Source: CAVWCW01 sp963753615 (GTDB lineage: Bacteria > Pseudomonadota > Gammaproteobacteria > Chromatiales > Chromatiaceae). Taken from it: a DNA stretch of 64,000 nucleotides. A program made the translations under genes and the position numbers. The notes under the pieces are model-generated. The model saw only the letters and a list, made by a program, of their open reading frames with translations. It did no database searches and was not told where the DNA came from. The stretch is from contig CAVWCW010000008.1 in NCBI GenBank assembly GCA_963753615.1, positions 372,001 to 436,000 of the forward strand, read 5' to 3'. Shown here one piece after another: positions 9,943-18,732 of this stretch; the first letter of the stretch is position 1, and every line of letters starts with the position of its first letter.

Positions 9943-11748
9943 ATGACGCAGCCCCAGTCAGACATCCTGCCCTTGTCCCAGACCCCGACCCTCGGCGCCT
10001 TGTTCCGCGAGCGCGTGCGGCACAATCCGGACAAGATCGCCTATACCGAGTTCGATTCGGCGAGCGACAAGTGGGTCGGCTGGAGCTGGCGCCAAACCGC
10101 CGAGCAGGTGGCACGTTGGCAGGCGGCGATGCTGAGCGCCGGGCTGCAGCCCGGCGAGCGCGTCGCGATCATGTTGCGCAACTGCCGGGCCTGGGTACTG
10201 TTCGACCAGGCGGCCCAAGGCCTGGGCCTGGTGACGGTGCCTATATACACCAACGACCGGGCGGAGAACATCGGCTACATTCTGCAGGACTCAGGCGCCC
10301 GCATGCTGCTGATCGAAAACCAGCAACAATGGCAGGACCTACAGGCGATAGAGGATCAGCTCGCCGGCATGCTCCGGGTGCTGACTTTGGAGCGGGTAGA
10401 GGGCGCCGGACTCCAGCCGCGGCTGACCTGGGTGGAGGAATGGTTGCAGGGGGCCGGCGGCGAGCTGCAGACCCGCGACATCGACCGCAACGCGATGGCG
10501 ACCATCGTCTACACCTCCGGCACCACCGGCCGCCCCAAGGGCGTGATGCTGAGTCACCACAACATCTTGTTTAACGTGCAAGCGGCCTTCAAGGTCATCG
10601 AGATATTTCCCGACGACGAGTTCCTCTCGTTTCTGCCCCTGTCCCACGCCTTGGAACGCACCGTCGGCTATTATCTGCCGATGGCCGCAGGCTCCGCCGT
10701 GAGCTACGCCCGCTCGATCCCCTTGCTGGCCGAGGATCTGGTGCAGGTTCGACCCACAGTAATGATCTCGGTGCCGCGCATCTTCGAGCGGGTGTATGCC
10801 AAAATTCAGGCCAAACTGGAGCAGGACTCGGCAGTCGCCCGCAAGCTCTTCGCTCTGGCGGCCAATCTGGGTTGGCGCAACTTCGAAAACCAACAGGGGC
10901 GCGCCGGTTGGTCGCCCTCCCTGCTCCTTTGGCCGCTGCTCGAGAAGCTGGTGGCGGGCAAGGTGCAGGCCAAGCTGGGCGGGCGCTTGCGGGTGGCGGT
11001 GTCCGGCGGCGCGCCCCTGTCCCTGGAAGTGGCCAAGCTGTTCCTTGGACTCGGGGTGCCGGTGGTGCAGGGCTACGGGCTGACCGAGACCAGCCCGATT
11101 GTTACCGGCAATCCGCTGGAGAACAACATCCCCGAGAGCATCGGCGTGGCGCTGCCCGCGGTCGAAGTGCGCATTGGCGACAACGATGAGCTGTTGACCC
11201 GCAGCCCGAGCGTAATGCTCGGCTACTGGAACAACCCCGAAGCGACCCACAACAGCATCGACGCCGACGGCTGGCTGCACACCGGCGACCGCGCCCGCAG
11301 GCAGGGCGACCACTACTTCATTACCGGCCGCTTGAAGGAGATCATCGTACTGGCCAACGGCGAGAAGGTGCCGCCGGCGGATATGGAGATGGCCATAGTT
11401 CTTGACGGCCTGTTCGAGCAGGTGATGGTGATCGGCGAGGGCAAGCCCTTTCTCACCGCCCTGGTGGTGCTGAACCCGGAGAAGTACCAGGCACTGGCCG
11501 AGGCGCTGGGTCTCGACCCCCTGGCCGCCGCCAGCTTGCTGGACCCGCGCCTGCAGCAGGCCCTGGTGGAGCGCATCGGCCATCAGCTGCACAGCTTCCC
11601 AGGTTACGCGCAGATATACCGGGTGGCGGTGCTCAACGAGCCCTGGACGGTGGAAAACAGCCTGCTCACGCCGACACTGAAACTGCGCCGCAGCCGAATC
11701 CTCGACTGTTTCGGCGCACGGGTAGCTGAACTCTACAGCGGGCACTGA
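9943..11748 (+). CDS. Long-chain acyl-CoA synthetase (AMP-forming)
   Basis: A 601-residue AMP-dependent synthetase/ligase of the FAA1-like long-chain type, which activates fatty acids with ATP and CoA to feed the upstream beta-oxidation enzymes. The phosphate-binding motif YTSGTTGRPKGVMLSHHN, the adenine motif GYGLTETSPI and the hinge segment HTGDRARRQGDHYFITGRLK are all present, in the usual order. Length is normal for the group. It begins about 100 bp after the fadJ-like reading frame on the same strand, so it is probably the last gene of the operon. No disruption is visible. Chain-length preference cannot be read from sequence. Confidence 0.9.
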   Translation: MTQPQSDILPLSQTPTLGALFRERVRHNPDKIAYTEFDSASDKWVGWSWRQTAEQVARWQAAMLSAGLQPGERVAIMLRNCRAWVLFDQAAQGLGLVTVPIYTNDRAENIGYILQDSGARMLLIENQQQWQDLQAIEDQLAGMLRVLTLERVEGAGLQPRLTWVEEWLQGAGGELQTRDIDRNAMATIVYTSGTTGRPKGVMLSHHNILFNVQAAFKVIEIFPDDEFLSFLPLSHALERTVGYYLPMAAGSAVSYARSIPLLAEDLVQVRPTVMISVPRIFERVYAKIQAKLEQDSAVARKLFALAANLGWRNFENQQGRAGWSPSLLLWPLLEKLVAGKVQAKLGGRLRVAVSGGAPLSLEVAKLFLGLGVPVVQGYGLTETSPIVTGNPLENNIPESIGVALPAVEVRIGDNDELLTRSPSVMLGYWNNPEATHNSIDADGWLHTGDRARRQGDHYFITGRLKEIIVLANGEKVPPADMEMAIVLDGLFEQVMVIGEGKPFLTALVVLNPEKYQALAEALGLDPLAAASLLDPRLQQALVERIGHQLHSFPGYAQIYRVAVLNEPWTVENSLLTPTLKLRRSRILDCFGARVAELYSGH

Positions 11749-11874
11749 CGACCAGCGGTCGCGACTGGCCCTAGACCAGACCAGTTGCTATGCTTTTGCG
11801 ACGACCCGGACCGGAGCACAACCTCTGGCACCGGTACCGATATCTACCAAATCCTCTAACCCCCGGGAGCAGCT

Positions 11875-13392
11875 ATGTTCGAAGGCGCGAAAGTAGGCCG
11901 AAAGGTCAGTAAAGTGCATTACAAAGAGCAGGTTCCGGAACTTCGCACTGAACTGCTGCAAATGCAGCGGCAGTTGCGCAAGCAGAACATCCCGGTGGTC
12001 GTCGTCATCTCCGGGGTCGAGGCCGCCGGCAAAGGGCAGGTGGTCAATCGGCTCAACGAATGGCTGGATACCCGCGGCGTCAGCACCCACGCCTTCTGGG
12101 ACGAGTCGGAGCAAGAGCGCGAAAAGCCCCGCTATTGGCGTTTCTGGGGCGCCATGCCGGCAGCCGGCGATATTTCGGTGATGTTTGGATCCTGGTATAT
12201 GGCGCCGATCAACAACCGGGTACGCGACCGCTGCAGCGATGTGGAGTTGGACCGGGAATTGCACCGCATACACGACTTCGAGCGCATGCTGGTAGACGAC
12301 GGGGTCCTGATCGTAAAGTTCTGGTTCCACCTGTCCAAGGAAGAGCAGAAAAAGCGTCTCAAGGCACTCAAGCGCGACGACCGCAGCCGTTGGAAGATGG
12401 CCCCCAAGTTGTCCAAGCTGTCGGAGCACTACGATCACTTCGAACGCGTGGCCGAGCGAGTGATCCGCGAGACCGACTCTGGCTTTGCGCCCTGGTACAT
12501 GATCGAAGCAACCGACATCCGCTACCGCGATCTCACCGTGGGCAAGACCCTGCTGCGCGCAATGCAGAACCGGCTGCAAGCCAGCGCGGCCTCGGTCCCG
12601 GCGCCCAGTTCCCATGCCCCCAGCCTGCCGGTAGCCCCCGAGGCCCAGGTCACCGTGCTCGATCAGCTCGATCTGGGCAAGAGTCTGGAACGCAGCGAAT
12701 ACAAGTCCGAGCTGGCCAAGCTGCAGGCTGAACTCAACGAGCTGACCTGGGCCGCCTACAATCGCAAGCGCTCCTGCGTGATGGTGTTCGAGGGGGTGGA
12801 CGCGGGCGGCAAGGGCGGCGCCATACGCCGCATTACGAGCGCCATCGACGCCCGCCTCTACCGCACCATCCCCATCGCCGCCCCCACCGACGAGGAAAAG
12901 GCCCATCACTACCTGTGGCGGTTCTGGCGCCACATCCCGCGCTCCGGCCGCGTCACCATTTATGACCGCTCCTGGTACGGACGGGTCCTCGTGGAGCGGG
13001 TCGAAGGCTTCGCGAGCGAGTCCGAATGGCGTCGCGCCTACCTGGAGATCAACGACTTCGAAGAACAACTGACCGAAAGCGGCATTATTCTTCTCAAATT
13101 CTGGCTCCACATCGACCAGGACGAACAGCTCGCTCGGTTCAAGGCGCGCGAGGAGGTGCCCTACAAGCAGCATAAGATCACCGACGAAGACTGGCGCAAC
13201 CGCGAAAAATGGCCAGAGTACAAAGGCGCCATCAACGAGATGGTGATTCGCACCAGCACCGAATATGCCCCCTGGCACCTGATCCCCGCCAACGACAAAC
13301 CCTATGCCCGGGTGGCGGTGATCAAGACCGTCTGCGAGCGCCTGCGCGCGGCACTGAAGGAAGACCCCACCCTCTTCCAGAGTTGCGGCTGA
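11875..13392 (+). CDS. pap: Polyphosphate:AMP phosphotransferase (tandem PPK2)
   Basis: A 505-residue protein made of two PPK2 (polyphosphate kinase 2) domains. It transfers phosphate from polyphosphate to AMP, giving ADP, so it links stored polyphosphate to the adenylate pool. Each half has a Walker A loop, GVEAAGKG at residues 47-54 and GVDAGGKG at 307-314, and each has a lid/Walker B region (FGSWYMAPI in the first, YDRSWYGRVLVERVEGF in the second). The double-domain layout and length fit class II PPK2 (Pap), in which the C-terminal domain keeps the full catalytic set. It is separated by 126 bp from the synthetase upstream and is probably its own unit. Confidence 0.9.
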   Translation: MFEGAKVGRKVSKVHYKEQVPELRTELLQMQRQLRKQNIPVVVVISGVEAAGKGQVVNRLNEWLDTRGVSTHAFWDESEQEREKPRYWRFWGAMPAAGDISVMFGSWYMAPINNRVRDRCSDVELDRELHRIHDFERMLVDDGVLIVKFWFHLSKEEQKKRLKALKRDDRSRWKMAPKLSKLSEHYDHFERVAERVIRETDSGFAPWYMIEATDIRYRDLTVGKTLLRAMQNRLQASAASVPAPSSHAPSLPVAPEAQVTVLDQLDLGKSLERSEYKSELAKLQAELNELTWAAYNRKRSCVMVFEGVDAGGKGGAIRRITSAIDARLYRTIPIAAPTDEEKAHHYLWRFWRHIPRSGRVTIYDRSWYGRVLVERVEGFASESEWRRAYLEINDFEEQLTESGIILLKFWLHIDQDEQLARFKAREEVPYKQHKITDEDWRNREKWPEYKGAINEMVIRTSTEYAPWHLIPANDKPYARVAVIKTVCERLRAALKEDPTLFQSCG

Positions 13393-13554
13393 GGCGGAGG
13401 CGAACTGCTCCGGACGGAACCGGCCAGGCCCCCCGAGATCACAGCCGCAACCCAGCAACACGCCGAAAGAGGCCGGTCTTGCGTCCCGTTCTGCACCGGA
13501 ATCGCCGTGCTATTTCGATGTGTGATGAAAAGCGTGACCCGGACGTCTCTGAGG

Positions 13555-13586
13555 AAAAGCCGAATAAAATCCTTACCCGGCTTTTT
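13555..13586. terminator. Hairpin between convergent genes, possible terminator
   Basis: AAAAGCCG (13555-13562) pairs with CGGCTTTT (13578-13585), an 8-bp stem with a 15-base loop. It ends in a T-run on the plus strand and begins with an A-run, so it could stop transcription from either side. It lies between the end of the polyphosphate enzyme (13392) and the end of the minus-strand GGDEF-EAL gene (13707). The loop is long, so strength is uncertain. Confidence 0.45.
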
Positions 13587-13655
13587 ACAGCACGGCATTG
13601 GAAACCGCGGCTTCGAAAAACTTTAGTTCTCAGGGGTTTTGGCGCCTGAAAATGC

Positions 13656-13674
13656 GGGGGCGTGCTGTGCCCCC
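13656..13674 (-). terminator. GC hairpin after the GGDEF-EAL gene
   Basis: GGGGGC (13656-13661) and GCCCCC (13669-13674) form a 6-bp GC stem with a 7-base loop. Read on the minus strand it is followed by a GCATTTTC stretch, about 30 bases beyond the stop of the GGDEF-EAL gene. It could act as an intrinsic terminator, but the T-run is short. Confidence 0.4.
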
Positions 13675-13706
13675 CACACAGGAAACGCCGGGGGATAGCC
13701 ATTTCC

Positions 13707-16085
13707 CTAAGTTGCAGTGGTTCTGTTTTCGGTAATTCGCCAATGTGCGAGTTCCTCACGTTTGTCCCGGTGCTTGTCAATCCAGTCTACGAGCTGGCGT
13801 TTGAGCATCGGCCGACCGATGAGGTAACCTTGTGCCTGGTCACATTGCTGCTTGCTTAGAAATTCGAGTTGATCCGGGGTTTCAACCCCTTCCGCGACAA
13901 CCTTCATGTCGAGCTTGTGAGCAAGGGCCACGATCGCCGATGTGACCGCATCGTCATCCCTGTCCTTACTGATGTCTTTAATAAAGCTCTTGTCGATTTT
14001 CAGTACATCGACCGAATACTGTTTCAGGTAGTTCAGCGAGGAATAGCCGGTACCGAAATCGTCAATTGCAATTCGAACACCCAATCGCTCCAGGTTTTGC
14101 AGGTTTTGTTCACTGATTCTGGTGTCGATGAGGGTACTTTCGGTAAGTTCGATTTCCAGATATTCGGCTGACAGGCCGCTGGTTCGCAGTGCCTGTTTGA
14201 CGTCTTCGGCGATATCTGCCTGCCTCAGTTGCCGCGCGGCAAGGTTTACGGCAATGCGGAAGTCTCTCAGACCGCTGTTCTGTATCTCTTTGGCTGCGCT
14301 ACAGGCTTGTTCCAGCACCCACTTCCCTACCGGGATAATGAGGCCTGTTTCTTCCAACACCGGAATAAAGCGGGCGGGACTGACCGGATTTTGGTCGGGG
14401 ACCCAGCGCAACAGCGCCTCTGCACCACTGATGCGGCCTGAAACGATTTCTACCTGTGGCTGGAAATGTAACTGGAATTGATCGCGTTCCAGTGCCATGC
14501 GAAGGCTGTTTTCCAGGTGCAAACGCTGCTGCGCTCTTCGATTTAGCTCTTCTGTAAAGAAATGATAGGCATTGCGGCCCCGATCCTTGGCGAGGTACAT
14601 GGCTGAGTCCGCATTTCTCAGCATGGTGTCGACGTCTCCCCCGTCATTTGGGAAAATCGTTATGCCCATGCTGGCCGAAACGAATACCTCGTTATTGTCG
14701 ATCATGTAGTTCTTGTTGAGCGCATCCAACACATGTTCGGCAACGATAGCGATCTGACCGTTATTTTGAGGCTGTTCGATCACGATGGTGAACTCGTCAC
14801 CGCCTAGGCGTGCGACCGTGTCGCTTTCACGAATGCTTTCTCTAATTCGTTGAGCGGCTTCGACCAGCAACTCATCGCCGGCTTGATGCCCGAGGGCGTC
14901 ATTTACAGCCTTGAAGTGGTCTAGGTCCAGATACAGCAACGCTACTAGGGTGTTCTTCCGCTCCGCCTGTGCCATGGCGTGTTTCAAGCGGTCCTGAAAC
15001 AGGTTGCGGTTGGGTAGATTCGTTACCGGATCGTAATTGGCCAGGTAGGCGAGGCGGTTTTCAGATTCTTTACGCTCGGTTATATCGTAGACGATGCTGG
15101 TCATTCGCAACTGACCATCCTTGCTATTTTTTGTAACCTTCCCGCGTTGTTGAACAACCCTTTCCATGCCATCGGTTAGCCGAACCTTGGCCTCAATTTC
15201 GAAAGCTGTTTGCGTCTGCAGGGCATGCTCTAGCGCCAGCCGGACACGGTCGCGGTCATCTTCCTGCAAAGCGCAAAGAAATTGCCGCCGGGATGGTCTC
15301 TCGCCCTTGTTCACGCCCAATATTTCATACAGGCCCTCGGACCAGTAATGCCGGTTGTCTCGAGGCTCCCAGTCCCAGGTGCCGAACTTGGCTATGCGCT
15401 GGGCATTGTCGATGACTGCGGCAAGATGGGCTGCCCGTTCAGCCGGCTGAACAATACTTTTGTCCATGAGCCACAGAAATGTCGTATACGAGATGAATAC
15501 GACGACAGCCATCAGCACAAACAAGATTTTTTCCTGATGGTTCCGCTCAGATATCGATTGTTCAAGCTGTTGGTTGCGGTTTCCCTCCAACAGATCGATA
15601 ATCTCCCCCAAGACTGCCGCAGGAATATCCTCTATTCCCGCTACATACAGATCGGTCACCTGACCGCGATTGGCCGCAGTGTCGTTGAATACCCGCAGGG
15701 CGTTACGAAATTTCCGCCCCATTTCGCGATGTGCAGTATCCAGCTGTTCGACTAACTGGTGGGCATCTCCGATCTCGGAAACCTGGCGCTTGAGTTTCTT
15801 GATGAAGCTGCGGGCGTCTCGTTCATCGGAATAAAACTTCTGAAGGTAACGGTGGTAATCTCCCGCCTCGTTACCGCGCAGAAGCATATTCTTCCATGAA
15901 CTGAGCTGCGAACGATAGGCGGATTCTGTCTGGTGGGCGTATTCAACCGACTGGTTGATGGATTCGGTCAGATTGCGTTCGTGCTCCAGCGTTCTTTGGT
16001 AAATCGCTACTGCATACAGACCTATGCCGAAAAGCATGATTAGTGTAAGTGTAAACAGGCTGAGAAGTTTGAAGCGAATCGACAA
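13707..16085 (-). CDS. Membrane PAS-GGDEF-EAL c-di-GMP protein
   Basis: A 792-residue inner-membrane protein that makes and/or breaks cyclic di-GMP. A first membrane helix (about 8-28) and a second (about 187-207) enclose a helical periplasmic region. Then come a PAS domain (FGTWDWEPRDNRHYWSEGL), a GGDEF domain with an intact ARLGGDEFTIVIE, and an EAL domain with GAEALLRW, ELTESTL, IDDFGTGYSSLNYLK and VVAEGVET. Both catalytic signatures look complete. The gene starts 33 bp after the stop of a TupA-like binding protein, so the binding protein may present its ligand state to this periplasmic region. Confidence 0.9.
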   Translation of the reverse strand: MSIRFKLLSLFTLTLIMLFGIGLYAVAIYQRTLEHERNLTESINQSVEYAHQTESAYRSQLSSWKNMLLRGNEAGDYHRYLQKFYSDERDARSFIKKLKRQVSEIGDAHQLVEQLDTAHREMGRKFRNALRVFNDTAANRGQVTDLYVAGIEDIPAAVLGEIIDLLEGNRNQQLEQSISERNHQEKILFVLMAVVVFISYTTFLWLMDKSIVQPAERAAHLAAVIDNAQRIAKFGTWDWEPRDNRHYWSEGLYEILGVNKGERPSRRQFLCALQEDDRDRVRLALEHALQTQTAFEIEAKVRLTDGMERVVQQRGKVTKNSKDGQLRMTSIVYDITERKESENRLAYLANYDPVTNLPNRNLFQDRLKHAMAQAERKNTLVALLYLDLDHFKAVNDALGHQAGDELLVEAAQRIRESIRESDTVARLGGDEFTIVIEQPQNNGQIAIVAEHVLDALNKNYMIDNNEVFVSASMGITIFPNDGGDVDTMLRNADSAMYLAKDRGRNAYHFFTEELNRRAQQRLHLENSLRMALERDQFQLHFQPQVEIVSGRISGAEALLRWVPDQNPVSPARFIPVLEETGLIIPVGKWVLEQACSAAKEIQNSGLRDFRIAVNLAARQLRQADIAEDVKQALRTSGLSAEYLEIELTESTLIDTRISEQNLQNLERLGVRIAIDDFGTGYSSLNYLKQYSVDVLKIDKSFIKDISKDRDDDAVTSAIVALAHKLDMKVVAEGVETPDQLEFLSKQQCDQAQGYLIGRPMLKRQLVDWIDKHRDKREELAHWRITENRTTAT

Positions 16086-16118
16086 TCTTGGGCCCTTTTT
16101 CGGGATATGGGTTCTACT

Positions 16119-16937
16119 TTATTGTGCCGTTAGCCGTGTTGGCCGGTAGAGTTGCACGCCATCATGAGTGTAAGAGGCGATTGCCTTTTGGCCTTCCTCA
16201 GATGTTATCCAGCGATTGAGCGTTCTGGCTCCTTCCAAATTAACGCCATCGTGAATTTTTGCATCGACGGTGATGGAACTATAGGGATTGGACAGGTGCT
16301 CGGGGTCCTGCACTATAATTCCGAATCCTTCAGTGCGGCGCACCAGGAATGTGGCGCGGTCAATCAAAATATAAGCATTGTTCTGCTGTGCAATCGCTAA
16401 GCTGGCGGCCATCCCGGTTCCAGTTTCGAGGTACCAATCCGACCCGTAGGGGTCGATACCCGCTTCCTTCCAGATCGACAGTTCTTTCTTGTTCGTACCC
16501 GAGTCGTCACCGCGTGATATGAAAGGTTGCCGCAGATTGAATAACGCCTGAAACGCCTCGAAGATATTGTCCGAGACGCCGATCTGGCCCGGGTCAGCTT
16601 TTGGCCCAGCGAGGATGAAATCATTCCGCATGAAGGTCTGGCGATCGAACGCATAACCCTCGTCAACGAATTTCTTTTCCGCTTCCGGGGAATGTACCCA
16701 GAGCACGTCGACAGCGCCGAATCGGCCCATGCGCAGAGCCGTGCCGCTGCCAACCACGGTCGGTTCAAGCTCATACGGGTACTGGTCAATAAATCGGGGT
16801 AACAGGTGGTAGAGCAGCCCGGAGTTTTCCACGGAAGTCGGAACGGCGAGCCGGATGACTTGGTCATCTGTTTGGCTACCAGCCGCAAAAGACAGCAAAG
16901 GTACAAGCATACAAAAATGCAACAAGATAACGCGCAT
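16119..16937 (-). CDS. TupA-like tungstate-type periplasmic binding protein
   Basis: A 272-residue secreted solute-binding protein. An N-terminal signal peptide (LLHFCMLVPLLSFAAG) is followed by a TupA-like series of motifs: RLAVPTSVENSGLLYHLLP, VVGSGTALRMGRFGAVDVLW, FISRGDDSGTNKKELSIWK and YLETGTGMAASLAIAQQNNA. TupA proteins bind tungstate (sometimes molybdate) in the periplasm. No permease or ATPase gene lies next to it; instead a membrane GGDEF-EAL protein follows after 33 bp. The context suggests a sensing role rather than transport, which is inference. The ligand is assigned only from family resemblance. Confidence 0.8.
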   Translation of the reverse strand: MRVILLHFCMLVPLLSFAAGSQTDDQVIRLAVPTSVENSGLLYHLLPRFIDQYPYELEPTVVGSGTALRMGRFGAVDVLWVHSPEAEKKFVDEGYAFDRQTFMRNDFILAGPKADPGQIGVSDNIFEAFQALFNLRQPFISRGDDSGTNKKELSIWKEAGIDPYGSDWYLETGTGMAASLAIAQQNNAYILIDRATFLVRRTEGFGIIVQDPEHLSNPYSSITVDAKIHDGVNLEGARTLNRWITSEEGQKAIASYTHDGVQLYRPTRLTAQ

Positions 16938-17515
16938 TTCTTCTCAACCACTTTCATTCAGCGGACAGGCTGCCGACGGTTTATAGTAGATCTAGTTCGG
17001 CGACAACTGCTTGCTTATCTCGGGAATCGGCGATGTTTCGCGAATCCCGCTCCTGTGCGGTAAGATTCGCTGTAGTTTTCATTCACCCCAACCGACTCGA
17101 ACTGACGGGTCTCGAAAAACTCTATTTATCAAAGCCGTGCAAACACTAGCTAGGGAAGGCCTAGTTTCGGCTCTCCCTAGCTTAATCAACGCCGGCGGGC
17201 GTCGAGGCTGCAGTCTATGCGCTATTGTTCAAACAACAGAGGCTGCTAGGTCCCTGTAGAACGCGTTGGTCGGAAAGCGTCCCTCGGACCCGACTGCGCA
17301 CCGCCTTTTGGGTCTCGATCGCCGTTTGGTTCGGTACTTGCCGCTTGATGATATCCCAAACGGACCCATTCTAGCGAGGACGGGGCAAAGTCTGGCGACT
17401 CACCGTCTAACTCAGACAGTCACCCTGACAAATCGTTTCGGTCTCGCCCGTGAACCCGCTTCAGTTTCGTCGGGCACCGCCGACAACCCGGGCACAGACA
17501 CTCCTGCCTCAATCC
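16938..17515. other. Gene-free stretch
   Basis: No coding sequence can be supported here; the short open frames lack family features and good ribosome binding sites. The only structure I notice is the inverted repeat at 17148-17182. The left part must hold the promoter for the minus-strand TupA-like gene. Confidence 0.5.
17148..17182. repeat. Perfect 9-bp inverted repeat
   Basis: AGCTAGGGA (17148-17156) and TCCCTAGCT (17174-17182) are perfect complements separated by 17 bases. There is no T-run next to it and it is not close to a gene start, so its role is unknown; it could be a hairpin or a binding site. Confidence 0.45.
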
Positions 17516-18367
17516 TCAGCGCGCATCCAGCCTGGGGTACTTGAGAAAGACGTTTTTTGCCGCCGAAATATTGGCATGGGCCAGTGTGGTTGTGGTCAGA
17601 TCCACGTCCTGAAAATTGGTGCCGTTAAGCTGAGCCTTGCGCAGAATCGCCGCGGTAAGATCGGATTCGCTGAGGTCGGCGTCGGTGAGATTGGCGCCGG
17701 ATAAATCGGAACGCAGCAGGGAGACTCCGCACAGTCGGGTGCCGACCAGGCTGGCCCTGATCAGAACCGCACGGTTCATGGTGGCGGGAATGCACTCCTC
17801 GCCGCCGAGTATCGCCCGGTCGAGCCGGGCCTCCGATAAGTTGGCCCCATTCAGGCGAACATTGCAGAGATAGGCCTCAGTGAGATCCGCGCCCCGCAGA
17901 TCGACCTCCAGCATCAGGGCAGAGCCTACCACCGTGTTGCGCAGCTTGGCGTTTACCATGCGTGCGGCATGCAGGTCGGACCGAGCCAGGGACGCACCGG
18001 AGAGATCGGCGTCTCGCAGATCCACGTAAGGCATGTCGCAGGAAGTAACGCGGGCATCGCGCAGAGAACATCCGGACAAGACCGCCGCGTTGCTCTGGAC
18101 GCCGTCGCCGAAGGTGGCGCCACTGAGATCGGCGCCACTGAGATCGGCTCCCCGCAGCATGGCGGCCTTGAAATTCGCGCCCTCCAGGTCGGCCTCGCGC
18201 AGGTCGGCCCCATCCAGGTCCGCTCCCTGGAGATTGGCGCCGGTGAGGTCGGCGCCCCGAAGATCGGCGCCGACCAGATACGAGTGGTCCAGATCTGCGC
18301 CGGCCAGGGAATCGGCCTCGACGCTGAACAATACCGCTCCACTCTCTTTGTGCTTAATTTCGATCAT
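17516..18367 (-). CDS. Pentapeptide-repeat protein
   Basis: A 283-residue protein made almost wholly of pentapeptide repeats of the A(D/N)Lxx type, for example LAGADLDHSYLVGADLRGAD and GANLTDADLSESDLTAAI, which fold as a right-handed quadrilateral beta-helix. I start it at the ATG at 18367 (MIEIKHKESG) because a GAGGGA ribosome binding site sits just upstream; the frame extends further but without repeats. Such proteins serve varied roles, including DNA mimicry and membrane-associated scaffolding; nothing here points to one. It is preceded by a 365-bp gap, so it is likely monocistronic. Confidence 0.87.
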   Translation of the reverse strand: MIEIKHKESGAVLFSVEADSLAGADLDHSYLVGADLRGADLTGANLQGADLDGADLREADLEGANFKAAMLRGADLSGADLSGATFGDGVQSNAAVLSGCSLRDARVTSCDMPYVDLRDADLSGASLARSDLHAARMVNAKLRNTVVGSALMLEVDLRGADLTEAYLCNVRLNGANLSEARLDRAILGGEECIPATMNRAVLIRASLVGTRLCGVSLLRSDLSGANLTDADLSESDLTAAILRKAQLNGTNFQDVDLTTTTLAHANISAAKNVFLKYPRLDAR

Positions 18368-18732
18368 GCTCTTCCCTCTTGCAGATGCGATCCCGTTTCG
18401 AGCGCCTTTGAGGCATCGCGGCGGCCTCGCCTTGTCGCGGCCCGCTAGCTGCGCAAGCGGCTTCCCGGGAGTGGATTTATTGAAGCACCGGCGCCCCCTG
18501 ACCGGGTATAGGACGCTGAATTCTCCCCACAATAATAGGTCAATTCCGGAAAATAGATTCAGGAGACCTCTCTGCCGGCCGCCATAGGAGCAGCTAGTCG
18601 GCTATTCGGCGATTACGAGGCGGACGCTTCAGACCGTATACTCTGCACCGCGCAATAAGGGTTTCTGCAGGTGCAGCCGTTTCTCGCAACATCCAGAGAG
18701 GTTCTGCCAGCGTGGAAAATTCGCCCGCCGGC
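18368..18732. other. Gene-free stretch between two minus-strand genes
   Basis: I find no coding sequence. It must carry the end of the serine hydrolase transcript and the start signals for the pentapeptide-repeat gene. No clear terminator or promoter hexamers stand out. Confidence 0.45.

Noticed and set aside
17516..18367. Qnr-type quinolone resistance protein
   Set aside because: Pentapeptide repeats alone are not specific, and the Qnr central loop pattern is not evident.
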